Shown: positions 8,832 through 18,279 of the stretch, piece by piece
Layout of the letters: the number at the start of each line of letters is the position of its first letter
Position numbering within the stretch: the first letter of the stretch is position 1
Assembly: GCF_001592285.1 (NCBI RefSeq)
Contig: NZ_BCWQ01000003.1
Location: forward strand, 1 to 64,000
Reading direction: 5' to 3'
Origin: Hydrogenophaga pseudoflava NBRC 102511
GTDB lineage: Bacteria; Pseudomonadota; Gammaproteobacteria; Burkholderiales; Burkholderiaceae_C
DNA: 64,000 nucleotides
Notes under the pieces: model-generated
What the model was told of the DNA's origin: nothing
Seen by the model: only the letters and a program-made list of their open reading frames with translations
The model's database searches: none
Made by a program: the position numbers and the translations under genes

Positions 8832-9682
8832 ATGAACCAAATCCAACGGGGTCAGCGGTTTCAGCAGTTGCACACCACCGACGCCATCTTTCTGATGCCC
8901 AACGCTTGGGACGTTGGTAGTGCGCTGGTGCTCGCATCCTGCGGCTTTCCTGCCATTGCCACTACGAGTGCAGGCGTGGCTTTCTCGCTGGGCTTCCCTG
9001 ATCAAGAAGCTGCTGTGAGCAGGGAAACCATGCTGGATCGCGTCGGGTCCATCGCTGCGGCAAGTCCACTTCCTGTCTCCGCCGATCTCCAGTCGGGCTA
9101 CGGTGCGAGTCCTGAAGAGGTTGGAGAAACCATCACGGTCGCAATTCGCGCTGGCGTGGTGGGCGCGAACATTGAGGACTACTGCGGCAATCCTGGGCAA
9201 GCCCTGTTCGACAGAGAGCACGCCGTCACACGCGTGCGGGCAGCAAGACGCGCCGCAGACGCGTCGGGAATACCCTTTGTTCTGACAGCCAGAACCGATG
9301 TCTACCTGACCGGCACAAGCAATCCATTTGCAGAAGCTGTCGAGCGATGCAACACGTACCGTGAGGCGGGTGCGGATTGCCTCTTTGTGTCGGGGCATCC
9401 GACCCCAAGACCATCGAAGCGCTCGTCCGGGAGATCAATGGCCCCCTCACCGTAGTCATGGGCCTGACAGGTTCCCCTCTCACCGTGCCCCAACTCGGAT
9501 CTTTGGGCGTTCGACGGGTCACCGTGGGCGGCAGCCTGGCACGTGCCACTTTCGGCTTGATTCGAAGGGCGGCGCAAGAGATGGCCGCGTCTGGAACGTT
9601 CTCATACGCCGACCAGCAAATCCCCGACGCGGAGCTATCCCAGTTCTTTGAAGATCAGCGTGGCACTGGCTTCGCCATGTAG
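8832..9682 (+). pseudogene. PEP-mutase/isocitrate-lyase family protein, frameshifted
   Basis: Translation from ATG 8832 gives a typical phosphoenolpyruvate mutase/isocitrate lyase superfamily protein: FLMPNAWDVGSA, TTSAGVAFSLGFPD, VSADLQSGYG, GANIEDY, LTARTDVYL. The homology breaks at TCGGGGCATCC (9391-9400) and resumes one frame over as GASDPKTIEALV through to the stop at 9682. Adding one G to the G run restores a continuous protein of about 283 aa, so this is a single-base deletion or a homopolymer error. Close relatives are usually annotated as 2,3-dimethylmalate or oxaloacetate decarboxylase-like. The gene follows the HNH gene by 25 bp. Confidence 0.75.
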
Positions 9683-9781
9683 GCGTACAGTTCAACGGTG
9701 GGCCGGACACGGGGTGTGGGCTGGGACTCGGCTCGTAGCCTAGATCGACAGTCACGAGTCGAAAAGTGAGCCGTCACGTTT

Positions 9782-9913
9782 TTTTCACTTTTCCTGGCAA
9801 GGATTCCGGCTTTTTTCACTATCTGTGTCACACGGGACTTGATCGCTGACAAGGTTGTTGAAAAACCCCTTGAAGATCAACCGGTCGCTTTTCACTTTCT
9901 GTGTCATCCGACA
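9782..9913. repeat. Direct repeats upstream of hipB: operator sites or a transposon end
   Basis: An 18-bp sequence, TTTTCACT(A/T)TCTGTGTCA, occurs at 9813-9830 and 9889-9906 with one mismatch, and a weaker copy (14/18) lies at 9782-9799. All are in the same direction. The last copy is followed by TCCGACA ending at 9913, which reads inward from the right as TGTCGGATGACA, compatible with the TGT...ACA ends of Tn7/Tn5053-like elements. Because hipB starts at 9947, the repeats could equally be HipB-type operators. The 266-bp gap 9683-9946 contains no gene. Confidence 0.5.
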
Positions 9914-9946
9914 AATGTCAGCTGCAACTTGCATTCAGGTCTTCAA

Positions 9947-10270
9947 ATGACCAAAATGCAAGCCATGACTGACAAAATACGGCTTCCCGATGAGTTGGGC
10001 GCCCAGCTGCGCTTGCGGCGCGAGGCCTTGGGATTGAGCAAATCCGAGCTGGCCTCCAAGGCCGGCAAGGTGCGCGAAGTCGTCTATCGGCTGGAGGCCG
10101 GTGAGGACACCACAGTCTCCTCCTTGCTGGCGGTCATGGCTGCCCTTGGCCTGTCGTTGAGGCTTGAAAATGCCGGCCTGCCGTCAGCCGCCGAGGTCGC
10201 CCGCCGCTTCCAGATGGACGACGAAGACGCGCCAGAGGGCGGAAGCTCCGGCCATGACCCAGCTGCCTGA
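9947..10270 (+). CDS. hipB: HipB-like Xre-family antitoxin/regulator
   Basis: A 107-aa protein with a classic Xre/Cro helix-turn-helix at about residues 14-70 (LRLRREALGLSKSELASKAG, then VYRLEAGEDTTVSSLLAVMA). HipB binds and inhibits the kinase HipA and represses the shared operon. I start it at the ATG at 9947; ATGs at 9956 and 9965 are also possible. The 3' end overlaps hipA by 17 bases, the usual arrangement. The repeats just upstream could be its binding sites. Confidence 0.85.
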   Translation: MTKMQAMTDKIRLPDELGAQLRLRREALGLSKSELASKAGKVREVVYRLEAGEDTTVSSLLAVMAALGLSLRLENAGLPSAAEVARRFQMDDEDAPEGGSSGHDPAA

Positions 10271-11492
10271 AAAGTTGCGTCAACTGCAGGTCGCCATTGG
10301 CGACCACGCGCAGGCGGGTCAGTTGCTCAAGGGGTCGACCTACGAGTTTCGTTACCTCGACGCTGACCCGTCGCAGATGTCGGTGGCCTTGCTCATGCCC
10401 GCCAGCGAGCGCCTGACCTGGCAGGACGGCGACCTGTTCCCCCCCATGGACCAGAACCTGCCCGAGGGCGATCTGTTCATGAAGATCCGGCAGCTGTTTC
10501 CCAAGCAGCCCATGACGCCCATGCACCTGCTGGCGCTGGTGGGCCGCAATGGCATCGGCCGGCTCGGCTACAGCCTGCCCGACACGCCCGAGCCAGCTGC
10601 GCCGAGGATGCTGAACAAAACCGAGCTGCTGCAGACCCGCTACACACCCGAGGTGTTCAACGAGCTGATCGCCGCCTACCTGAGCACCGGCGCCGGCATT
10701 GCTGGCGTGCAACCCAAGATCATGGTGCCCGACCGGCCCACGGTGCCCATTCCCTCTCTCATCGTCAAAGCCGCCAGCCCCGCCTATCCGGGCCTTGCCG
10801 CCAACGAATACCTGTGCCTAAGCACCGCCCGCCGGGCCGGTATCGAGACGCCTGGCTTCGAGCTCTCGCACGACGGGCAAATGCTGATCCTCGACCGCTT
10901 CGACCTCGTCACCCACACCGACGGACACATCGAACGTCTGGGCTTCGAAGACATCGCGGCGCTGGCCGGTCTGAGGGTGCGTGATGTGCTGTCGGACCGC
11001 AAATACCAGGGCAGCTACCAGCGCGTGGCCGAGCTGTTGCGGCAGCTGCAACTGCCGGCCCGCGAACTGCACCGCTTCTTCGAGCAGGTGGCCCTGTCCG
11101 TGATGGTCCGCAACGGCGACGCCCACCTCAAGAACTTCGGCGTGCTCTACCGCACCGCCAGCGACATCCGCCTCGCCCCGCTGTTCGACGTGGTCACCAC
11201 CGCCATCTACACCTACACCCAGTACCCCGGCGGGCCGGAGCTGACCGACCGCACGCTGGCCCTGAAGCTGTTCGCCGGCAGGCACCACAGCAAGGCCTAC
11301 CCCACACGCGACGAACTCATCGACTTCGGGCGCCGCATCTGCGGCGTGAGCCAGCCCGCGCAGACGTTGCAGCGCATTGCCGAGGCGATGCGCGCGACGC
11401 TGGAGGAGGCGCGGGGTGATCAGCGGGTGCCGGCGGAGTTGCTGGGGAAGTTGGGGCATGTGTGGGAAGAAGGGTTCGGGTATGGTCAGTGA
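10254..11492 (+). CDS. hipA: HipA-like serine/threonine kinase toxin
   Basis: A 412-aa HipA-family protein starting at ATG 10254 inside the end of hipB. It has the N-terminal couple_hipA-type beta domain, the GVQPK phosphate loop at 151-155, the catalytic stretch NGDAHLKN at about 287-294 and the metal-binding Asp in FDVVTT at about 312. HipA phosphorylates glutamyl-tRNA synthetase in E. coli and related targets elsewhere, halting translation and promoting persistence. All visible catalytic residues are intact, so the toxin is predicted to be active and controlled by HipB. Confidence 0.88.
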   Translation: MTQLPEKLRQLQVAIGDHAQAGQLLKGSTYEFRYLDADPSQMSVALLMPASERLTWQDGDLFPPMDQNLPEGDLFMKIRQLFPKQPMTPMHLLALVGRNGIGRLGYSLPDTPEPAAPRMLNKTELLQTRYTPEVFNELIAAYLSTGAGIAGVQPKIMVPDRPTVPIPSLIVKAASPAYPGLAANEYLCLSTARRAGIETPGFELSHDGQMLILDRFDLVTHTDGHIERLGFEDIAALAGLRVRDVLSDRKYQGSYQRVAELLRQLQLPARELHRFFEQVALSVMVRNGDAHLKNFGVLYRTASDIRLAPLFDVVTTAIYTYTQYPGGPELTDRTLALKLFAGRHHSKAYPTRDELIDFGRRICGVSQPAQTLQRIAEAMRATLEEARGDQRVPAELLGKLGHVWEEGFGYGQ

Positions 11493-11566
11493 ACTGCCGC
11501 TCCTCAAGGAGCGTCCTCAGCTGAGGGTGCTCCTACCGTCGGCATGATCTGCAACCCAGTAACGCC

Positions 11567-12410
11567 ATGACCAGCCAAGATTGGAACCGCCTCGAAGTTG
11601 AAGCCATCGTCGCTGATTACTTGAAAATGCTCAGCCTTGAACTGGCGGGACAGGCGTTCAGCAAGACAGCCCATCGCAGAGCGCTTCAACAAAAGCTCAA
11701 GGGGCGCACTGACGGTTCCATCGAGTTCAAACACTGCAACATCAGTGCAGTGATGAGGGATCTCGGATTCCCCACTGTTCGAGTGGTATCAACCGCGGTC
11801 CAACTACCAGAGCTTGTTGCGCGAAGTCGTTGAAGCGCAAGTCACTCGCCAGACCTCACTCGATTCACTGGCGCTCGCCGCTGTCGAGCAACCGGCTGTA
11901 AGCCCGGAGCTGATCGATTTCTCCAAAGTGGTCGCCAATGCACCCAAGCGTCAGCACGTCGCAACGGACGCCGCGCCCTACAGAGACTACGCACCCGTTA
12001 AACGTGACTACATCGCCCGAGAGGCCCGCAACACCAGCCTTGGAGTTGCCGGAGAAGAGTTTGTGGTTCGTTTCGAGCACTGGCGATTGAACCAGCTCGG
12101 CATGACCACGCTGGCAGACCGCGTCGAGCATGTCTCACAAACCAAAGGTGATGGTCTTGGCTACGACGTGCTGTCGTTCGACGCCAGTGGAAGGGAGCGC
12201 TTCATCGAGGTGAAGACGACCGCCTTTGGCAAAGAGACGCCCTTCTTTGTGACCCGAAACGAACTGGACTTTTCAAAAGACGCCAAAGACCACTTCGTCC
12301 TTTGCCGCCTGTTCGAGTTTCGCCAGGCACCACGTTTGGTTGCCCTCAATGGAGCACTCGATCAGCACTGCGCGCTGGACCCTGCGACCTACCGAGCGAG
12401 TTTCGCGTAA
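11567..12410 (+). pseudogene. DUF3883 nuclease-like protein, frameshifted
   Basis: The first half (ATG 11567: EAIVADYLKMLSLELAGQ, RRALQQKLKGRTDGSIEFK, ISAVMRDLGFP) is the helical N-terminal part of a known DUF3883 architecture. The rest (LFEWYQPRSNYQSLLREVV onward) lies in another frame and runs to 12410, with GVAGEEFVVRFEHWRL, KGDGLGYDVLSFD and RFIEVKTT, the Asp/E-x-K pattern of a PD-(D/E)xK nuclease-like fold. The shift is near 11771, where an extra A in CCCCACTG would separate LGFP from LFEWY. Removing it gives one continuous protein of about 280 aa. DUF3883 proteins often accompany restriction and defence genes. Confidence 0.75.
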
Positions 12411-12421
12411 CAACGCGAGAC

Positions 12422-12437
12422 GCCCTTGCGCAAGGGC
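12422..12437. terminator. Perfect palindrome between convergent genes
   Basis: GCCCTTGCGCAAGGGC is a 16-bp perfect inverted repeat in the 32-bp gap between the convergent ends of the DUF3883 gene and the NYN gene. It could terminate transcription from both sides. It lacks a T run, so terminator function is uncertain. Confidence 0.3.
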
Positions 12438-12442
12438 TGAAC

Positions 12443-13228
12443 TCAGTCGGCGGCGCCGGTCAACCGCACCTGGTTGGGCTGCTTCTCCGGCTTCAGCTCA
12501 AAACTCTGCGGAAACCGCTTGAAGAGGCGTGCACTGGAGGCGCTCTTGCTCAGCAGCTTCTTGTCGTGCAAGGCCTTGGCCGCATCCGATATCGGAATCC
12601 ACTCACCGGTCTTCAGCTTGGGGATGGCCTCCAGCACCATGTCCTGGGTGACCCGGTGAGCGGGTGTGACGGATGCAGCGGTTGCGGCTTTCGCGGCCAC
12701 CTTTTTGGTGGCGGGGGCCTTCTTGGCAGGCGCCTTCTTGGCGGCCGGTGCTGGAGCCGCGGCCTTCTTGGCCGGGGGCGGCGCCTTGGGGGTCGCGGCC
12801 GTGTGGGCGGCAGCGGTTCGGCCCACGTAGATCACGCCGTCATAGGCCTTCAGTGCTTCGGGTGCCATCTTGCGGTACTCGGACACGCAAAGAACCTTGA
12901 TGCCCCGCTCGCGCAGACGCACGACCAGGGGCACGAAGTCCGCGTCGCCCGAACCGACCACCAAGGTGTGCGGAGCAGGTGTCTGACAGGCCAGTTCCAT
13001 GGCGTCCACGGCGAGCGCCATGTCGGTGGTGTTCTTGGTGAGGTAGACGTTCAGGAACGGGCGAATGGCCCAGTCACGCAACGGTTCGGCCAGGCCCTTG
13101 AGGTTCTCCGCGCTGCCGTAGGCTCGCCGGACAGCGATGGGGCCTTCGGTGGCTTCGATAGAGTTGATGGCTTCGTTCACCCAGGCGGGCGAACTCAGGT
13201 TGTCGGCATCGATCAGGAAAACGATCAC
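12443..13228 (-). CDS. NYN-domain (LabA/DUF88-like) protein with Lys/Ala/Pro linker
   Basis: A 261-aa protein. I start it at the GTG at 13228 because GGGAGAG lies six bases upstream; a TTG five codons earlier is the alternative. The N-terminal 125 residues are an NYN (PIN-like) ribonuclease domain with FLIDADN, NTTDMALAVDAM and VVGSGDADFVPLV, giving the conserved acidic residues. A low-complexity Ala/Lys/Pro stretch follows (repeats of KKAPAKKA). The C-terminal 65 residues (HRVTQDMVLEAIPKL to the end) resemble a LOTUS/OST-HTH-type RNA-binding domain. An RNA-processing role is likely but the substrate is unknown. Confidence 0.82.
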   Translation of the reverse strand: MIVFLIDADNLSSPAWVNEAINSIEATEGPIAVRRAYGSAENLKGLAEPLRDWAIRPFLNVYLTKNTTDMALAVDAMELACQTPAPHTLVVGSGDADFVPLVVRLRERGIKVLCVSEYRKMAPEALKAYDGVIYVGRTAAAHTAATPKAPPPAKKAAAPAPAAKKAPAKKAPATKKVAAKAATAASVTPAHRVTQDMVLEAIPKLKTGEWIPISDAAKALHDKKLLSKSASSARLFKRFPQSFELKPEKQPNQVRLTGAAD

Positions 13229-13386
13229 GGTAGGCTCTCCCAAGGGCGGGTGTCCATCTTATGCGGGAGCAACGCCTACGCCGTCTCCCGCTGCTCCAAC
13301 CCGGTCAGCGCCCCCCACGCTCCCGTCCCGCCGATTGCGCACACGGCCGGTGATGCGCAGGTGGTGGGTATTGACGGCTTCGGCAT

Positions 13387-13824
13387 TCATGGGGTTTCGG
13401 GCAGCGGCAGCGCCGACGCCGGCAGGCCGAACACCTTGTCGAACGCCCAGTTGAAGACGAAGGTGTAGAGCAGGAAGAACAGCGCCAGCCCGATCTCCAG
13501 CACCAGCGCGTGCTGCAGCCCGATATCGAACCACCAGGCGAACAGCGGCACCAGCAGGACCAGGAAGCCCAGCTCGAAACCGACGGCGTGGGCCACGCGG
13601 CGCCCGAGGCCACGGCCGCGCACGCTCTGGCGCGCTTCCCAGCGCTCGAACAGGGTGTTGTAGACCAGGTTCCACACGATGGCGATCACCGCCGAGGCCA
13701 CCGCGATCACGCCGGCGCGCTCCAGGCTGGCGCCGGAACCGGCGGCCAGACCGGTGCTGCTGATGGCGATGGCAAACAGTTCGTAGAGGGTGACGTAGAC
13801 GATTTTTCGGCGGGCGCCTTGCAT
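13387..13824 (-). CDS. PACE family efflux transporter
   Basis: A 145-aa membrane protein made of two similar halves, each with two hydrophobic helices (the bacterial transmembrane pair). Features include RKIVYVTLYELFAI at the start, WNLVYNTLFERWEAR closing the first half and FNWAFDKVFGLP closing the second. The PACE family, whose founding member is AceI of Acinetobacter, exports biocides such as chlorhexidine and short diamines. The length is typical. The start is the ATG at 13824; the divergent thioredoxin-like gene begins about 60 bp away. The substrate cannot be told from sequence. Confidence 0.85.
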   Translation of the reverse strand: MQGARRKIVYVTLYELFAIAISSTGLAAGSGASLERAGVIAVASAVIAIVWNLVYNTLFERWEARQSVRGRGLGRRVAHAVGFELGFLVLLVPLFAWWFDIGLQHALVLEIGLALFFLLYTFVFNWAFDKVFGLPASALPLPETP

Positions 13825-13885
13825 GGGAATGGGAGGTGTGGGGTTACTGGGGCCGCAGGGGCGCGGCTATGCTCCCCCGATTGTG

Positions 13886-14251
13886 ATGTCTGGGCTGGAG
13901 CGCGCGATGCTGGATGTGGTCTGTCTGTGTGCCGAGTGGTGCAGTGCCTGCCGGGCCTGGCGGCCCGACTGGGACGTGGTCATCGCGCGCCACCCGGAGC
14001 ACCGCTGGCAGTGGCTGGACATCGAGGACGAGCCGGACCTGATGGACGAGGTGGGGCTGGACATCGAGACCTTCCCCACAGTGCTGATCGCCCGCGGTGG
14101 CCAGGCCCTGTTCCTCAGTGCGATCCCGCCGCAGCCGGCGTTTCTGGACCACCTGCTGGCCCGCCTGGGCGCCAAAGATGCCGCCCCGCAGGGCGTGGCG
14201 CCCGAGGCGGTGGCGCTGGCGCAGCGCCTGGCCGCGCGCCACCGCGCCTGA
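13886..14251 (+). CDS. Thioredoxin-like protein with a CSAC active site
   Basis: A 121-aa thioredoxin-fold protein with an AEWCSACRAW redox motif close to the N-terminus, the strand WQWLDIEDE, and the cis-Pro motif FPTVLIARGGQ. There is no signal peptide, so it should act in the cytoplasm. I place the start at ATG 13886; upstream frame is open but the next inner ATG (13907) is also possible, and no strong ribosome site decides between them. The CSAC pair differs from thioredoxin's CGPC, so its partner and redox potential probably differ. Confidence 0.75.
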   Translation: MSGLERAMLDVVCLCAEWCSACRAWRPDWDVVIARHPEHRWQWLDIEDEPDLMDEVGLDIETFPTVLIARGGQALFLSAIPPQPAFLDHLLARLGAKDAAPQGVAPEAVALAQRLAARHRA

Positions 14252-14311
14252 ACACCATTCCTTTCACCGAAGCACCGGAGCCGGGCGTCGATCCCCTGCG
14301 CGGCGTCGGCT

Positions 14312-15367
14312 TCAGGCGGTCAGCCCGAGGAAGCTGTCGAGGATGTGGAAGTGGTCGTCGTGGAAGCGGTCTTCCATCGCCGCGAGGTCGGCGATGGGCA
14401 CCCACTGCGCCGAGCGCGCGTCGTCGCTGCCCTGCACCTCGGGCGGCGGACGCTGGCCCAGGTCGAAGTGGTGGGCGTGGGTGATGACGCGGCCGCGCGC
14501 GCTGCGGTCGGGGTGGTCGAACACGCGCACGCCCTTGAGCGCGTGCGCGATGTCGGCCGGCAGCAGGTGCAGGCCGGTCTCTTCGTGCAGTTCGCGCAGG
14601 GCCGACTGGTAGACCGTCTCGCGCGGCTCCAGAAAGCCGCCGGGCAGGGCGAACAGGCCCTGGCCGGGCGCACGGTCGCGCACGATCAGCAGCACGTGGC
14701 CGGCGCACTGGATCAGCGCGTCGACCGTGACGAACACCGGCGGGTAGGGCGCGCTGGCCCACAAGGCCTTCTCGGCGCGCAGGCTGGCCCACTCCGTCCC
14801 CAGTTCGCGGTAGCAAGGCAGCTGGGCCCAGGCGCGCAGGAAGTCGATAGTTGAAGGCGGCACCTGGCTGACCAGGGCCGCGAGCGCGGGCTCCAGCGGG
14901 TGTCCGGCGGCGCCGAACAGCGCGTCGCGCACGGCGCTCGAATGCAGCGCGCCCTGCGAGCCCACGTCGTCCAGCAGCCAGCCGGGAAAGTCGTCGAGGT
15001 AGGTGCTGGTCGCGTCCTTGTGGTGGCCCACCAGCACGGTCTGGCCCGGCGGCAGGGTGCCCAGCTGCGCCTGCACGCCTTCGCGCACCGCCTGCACCCA
15101 GCGCTGGCCGTCGTAGTGGTCGCGCACCGGCAGAAAGCCCACACGCGCCGCCTCGTCGGTGCTCAGTGCCAGGCGGATCATCTCGACGCGCTCGGCCCAG
15201 GTGAAGGGGTTCTTGGGGCTGCGCGCCTGGAAGGCGGAACCGATGACGACCACCACGCGCGGTGCAAGCGCCAGGGCGCGGCGGATCACGGCGAGCTGCC
15301 CCAGGTGCAGGCCCTGGAAGCGGCCGATGCAGACGGCGGCGGCGAAGGTCGGGGTAGTGGCGTTCAT
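14312..15367 (-). CDS. nadM: Bifunctional NMN adenylyltransferase (NadM-like) / Nudix hydrolase
   Basis: A 351-aa two-domain protein matching the cyanobacterial slr0787 type. The N-terminal nucleotidyltransferase has GRFQGLHLGQ (15-24) and HSSAVRD (142-148, the ISSTxxR motif). The C-terminal Nudix box is at about 243-265 (GGFLEPRE...RELHEETG, complete). The first domain would make NAD+ from NMN, the second hydrolyses ADP-ribose in known members. Unusually, the second His of the HxGH motif is Gln (H21-L-G-Q24), so adenylyltransferase activity may be reduced or lost. It is the last gene of the NAD operon, a few bases after nadE. Confidence 0.82.
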   Translation of the reverse strand: MNATTPTFAAAVCIGRFQGLHLGQLAVIRRALALAPRVVVVIGSAFQARSPKNPFTWAERVEMIRLALSTDEAARVGFLPVRDHYDGQRWVQAVREGVQAQLGTLPPGQTVLVGHHKDATSTYLDDFPGWLLDDVGSQGALHSSAVRDALFGAAGHPLEPALAALVSQVPPSTIDFLRAWAQLPCYRELGTEWASLRAEKALWASAPYPPVFVTVDALIQCAGHVLLIVRDRAPGQGLFALPGGFLEPRETVYQSALRELHEETGLHLLPADIAHALKGVRVFDHPDRSARGRVITHAHHFDLGQRPPPEVQGSDDARSAQWVPIADLAAMEDRFHDDHFHILDSFLGLTA

Positions 15368-15372
15368 GGTGA

Positions 15373-17073
15373 TCAGAAGTGTTGGGCGGCGATGGGCATC
15401 TGGCGGCCGGAGCCGAAGGCACGGGCGCGCACACGGATGACGGGCGGGGCCTGGCGGCGCTTGTATTCACTGCGCGCGACCATGCGGCGCACACGGTCCA
15501 CCAGCGCCGGACCCTCGGGCTGCTGCAGCAGACGGGCCACGAAGGTCTCGACCTCGACACGCTCCTCGCGCGCCAGACCGTGGCCTTCGATCAGGTGCTT
15601 GAGCACCTCGTCGAGCACCTCGTAGGGCGGCAGGCTGTCGGTGTCCTTCTGGTCGGGTGCGAGTTCGGCCGAGGGGGGCTTCTCGATGATGGCCTGCGGA
15701 ATGATCTCGCGCCCGGCGGCGTCGTTCAGGTGGCGAGCGAGCGCGAACACCTCGGTCTTGTAGAGGTCGCCGATCAGGCCCAGGCCGCCGTTGGTGTCGC
15801 CGTAGAGCGTGCAGTAGCCGACCGACATCTCCGACTTGTTGCCGGTGGTCAGCAGCAGGTGGCCCCAGGTGTTGGAGTACTCCATGAGGACGGTGCCGCG
15901 GATGCGGGCCTGCAGGTTCTCCAGCGCCAGGCCTTGCAGCGGCGCACCGAAGGCCGCCTCGAAACCGGCGCTGTAGCCCTGCACCAGGCCGGCGATGGGG
16001 TGGCGGTGCAGGCGCACGGCCAGACCGTCGCATAGGGCCTGCGAGTCGTCCACCGAGCCCGCCGACGAAAACACCGAGGGCATGGTGATCGCCGTCACGC
16101 GATCCGGCCCGAAGGCTTCGGCCGCGAGCGCGATGGTGATGGCCGAATCGATGCCCCCGGACGAACCGATCACCGCCTGCGTGAAGCCGCAGCGGCGCGC
16201 GTAGTCGCGCAGGCCGAGCACGATCTGCTCGCGGTAGAAGGCCAGAGTGGACAAGCCCTCGGCGGGCACGGCAGGCAGTGCGCCACCCCGCGCGTCGCGG
16301 AAGCCGCTGGCCTCGAAGCGCAGCGTGGTGACGTCCTCGGCGAAGCGCTGCGCCTCGAACACCACGCCGGCTTTCGGCTCCACCGCGAAGGAGGCGCCGT
16401 CGTAGACCAGCTGGTCGTGGCCGCCGACCTGGTTGACATAGAGGATGGGCAGGCCGTGGCGGCGGCTGGCCGAGCCGAAGATCTGGTGGCGCTGTTCGCG
16501 CTTGCCGATGTGGGACGGGCTGGCGTTGATGGAGACCACCAGGTCGGGCGCGGCGTCGCGCAGCCGCTCGAACGGGTTGACCGTGTAGCCGCTGCCGTCG
16601 TCGTTCCAGCCGTCTTCGCAAATCAGGAAGCCGACCTGCGCGGTGCCGATGCGCAGCACCTTGGCCACGTCGGGGCCGGGCTCGAAGTGGCGGCGCTCGC
16701 TGAAGACGTTGTAGGTGGGCAGCAGCTGCTTGGCGTATTCGAGCAGCACTTCGCCCGCCCGGACCACGCGCAGCACGTTGCGCAGCGGCTTGCCCGGCCC
16801 TTGGTGGGCCGCCGGCATGCCGATCACCCAGTGCAGCGCGGGCATCTGGCGCGACGCTTGCAGCAGCGCCTCGAAGCCTGCGTCCACGCGGGCCATGAAG
16901 TGCGGTTCGTCCAGCAGGTCGCCGGGGTAGTAGCCGGTGAGCGAGAGTTCGGAGAAGACCACCAGCTCGGCACCGTCGTCGCAGGCGCGCTGCGCGGCCG
17001 CGACCATCTGGCGCACGTTGCCGTCCATGTCGCCCACGGTGACGTTGAGCTGGGCCAGGGTGATGGTGATCAT
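15373..17073 (-). CDS. nadE: Glutamine-dependent NAD+ synthetase
   Basis: A 566-aa enzyme that amidates nicotinic acid adenine dinucleotide to NAD+. The N-terminal nitrilase-fold glutaminase has the Glu in [14 protein letters not shown], the Lys in [10 protein letters not shown] and the Cys in FLICEDGW. The C-terminal synthetase has the ATP-binding SSGGIDSA loop and the [12 protein letters not shown] segment. The start is ATG 17073, which overlaps the pncB stop (ATGA), indicating translational coupling. The frame is open well upstream into pncB, but that part is pncB read in the wrong frame. Confidence 0.95.
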   Translation of the reverse strand: MITITLAQLNVTVGDMDGNVRQMVAAAQRACDDGAELVVFSELSLTGYYPGDLLDEPHFMARVDAGFEALLQASRQMPALHWVIGMPAAHQGPGKPLRNVLRVVRAGEVLLEYAKQLLPTYNVFSERRHFEPGPDVAKVLRIGTAQVGFLICEDGWNDDGSGYTVNPFERLRDAAPDLVVSINASPSHIGKREQRHQIFGSASRRHGLPILYVNQVGGHDQLVYDGASFAVEPKAGVVFEAQRFAEDVTTLRFEASGFRDARGGALPAVPAEGLSTLAFYREQIVLGLRDYARRCGFTQAVIGSSGGIDSAITIALAAEAFGPDRVTAITMPSVFSSAGSVDDSQALCDGLAVRLHRHPIAGLVQGYSAGFEAAFGAPLQGLALENLQARIRGTVLMEYSNTWGHLLLTTGNKSEMSVGYCTLYGDTNGGLGLIGDLYKTEVFALARHLNDAAGREIIPQAIIEKPPSAELAPDQKDTDSLPPYEVLDEVLKHLIEGHGLAREERVEVETFVARLLQQPEGPALVDRVRRMVARSEYKRRQAPPVIRVRARAFGSGRQMPIAAQHF

Positions 17074-18266
17074 GTGGCCTCCGCAGGCACGTTGAACACC
17101 TGGCGCAGGTAGGCCAGGAAGGTGGCGTCGTCGCACAGGGTCTTGCCGGGCGAGTCCGACAACTTGGCCACCGGCTGGCCGTTGGCGCTGGTGAGCTTCA
17201 TGACGATGTTGAGCGTCTGCAATCCGACGTCGTTGGACAAATGGGTGCCGATGCCGAAGCCCAGCTGCGTGCGGTCGCCCAGCGCGCGGTAGATGGCGAT
17301 GGCCTTGTCCACGGTCAGACCGTCGGAGAACACCAGGCGCTTGGTGTGCGGGTCGATGCGCAGCTTGGCGTAGTGGGCCAGGGCCTTTTCGGCCCAGACC
17401 AGCGGGTCGCCCGAGTCGTGGCGCAGACCGTCGAACAGCTTGGCGAAATAGAGGTCGAAGTCGGCCAGGAAAGCGTCCATGCCGACCACGTCGGTCAGCG
17501 CGATGCCGAGGTCGCCGCGGTACTCCTGCACCCAGTCCTCCAGCGCGGCCTTCTGCGAATCGCGCAGGCGCACGCCCAGCGCCTGGTAGGTCTGCAGGTA
17601 CTCGTGCGCCATGGTGCCGATGGGCACCAGACCGAGGTCGCACGCCAGCCGCACATTGGAGGTGCCCTTGAACACCTGGGGCAGGCGCGCGCTGAAGGCC
17701 TGCACCACCTCGCGCTGCCAGGGCCGCGAGAAGCGGCGGCGCACGCCGAAGTCGAACAGCTCGAAGGGGTGGCGCAGGGCGGGCTGCTGCACGAAGGCCT
17801 CGATGGTGGCGATCTTGGCCTCCAGCCGGCGGCGACCCTCGACCTCGGCCGCCGCACGGTCGAAGCGGCGGAAGTACAGCTCGTTGACGATGGCCAGCAC
17901 GAAGATCTCGAAGGCCATGACGTGCACCTGCGGCCCCTTCGCCACGATGCGCAGCTGGTCGCCCTCGGCGAAGGCCTGGATGAAGCCGCGCTGGAAACGG
18001 AAGATGCGCAGGAAGTCGACGAAGTCGCTCTTGATGTAGCGCAGGCCGCCGAGGTAGCGCAGCTCGTCTTCGGTGAACGAGAGGGCGCACAGCGCGTCCA
18101 GTTCGGCGTTGACCTCGTCCAGCAGTTCGGTCAGCGGGTAAGCGGGCTGGTTGCGGCAGACGAAGCGGTACTCGGCCTGCGTCTGCGGGTGGCGGTGCAG
18201 CATGGTCTGCCACATCGTGAACTTGTAGAGGTCTGTGTCCAGCAGGCTGGTGATGACGGGTTCCAT
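17070..18266 (-). CDS. pncB: Nicotinate phosphoribosyltransferase
   Basis: A 398-aa enzyme of the Preiss-Handler pathway that converts nicotinate and PRPP to nicotinate mononucleotide. It opens with [14 protein letters not shown] and has the catalytic-loop motif RHDSGDP, followed later by [10 protein letters not shown], the PRPP-binding part. I prefer ATG 18266 (MEPVITSLL) because it matches the family start; an ATG seven codons earlier overlaps pncA. The gene overlaps both neighbours slightly, so pncA-pncB-nadE form a tight operon. Confidence 0.94.
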   Translation of the reverse strand: MEPVITSLLDTDLYKFTMWQTMLHRHPQTQAEYRFVCRNQPAYPLTELLDEVNAELDALCALSFTEDELRYLGGLRYIKSDFVDFLRIFRFQRGFIQAFAEGDQLRIVAKGPQVHVMAFEIFVLAIVNELYFRRFDRAAAEVEGRRRLEAKIATIEAFVQQPALRHPFELFDFGVRRRFSRPWQREVVQAFSARLPQVFKGTSNVRLACDLGLVPIGTMAHEYLQTYQALGVRLRDSQKAALEDWVQEYRGDLGIALTDVVGMDAFLADFDLYFAKLFDGLRHDSGDPLVWAEKALAHYAKLRIDPHTKRLVFSDGLTVDKAIAIYRALGDRTQLGFGIGTHLSNDVGLQTLNIVMKLTSANGQPVAKLSDSPGKTLCDDATFLAYLRQVFNVPAEAT

Positions 18267-18279
18267 GGTGGCTCCGGGT

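Noticed and set aside
15373-18213. A 946-codon frame that would fuse nadE with upstream sequence
   Set aside because: The upstream part is pncB read out of frame; the ATG at 17073 gives a normal-length NadE.
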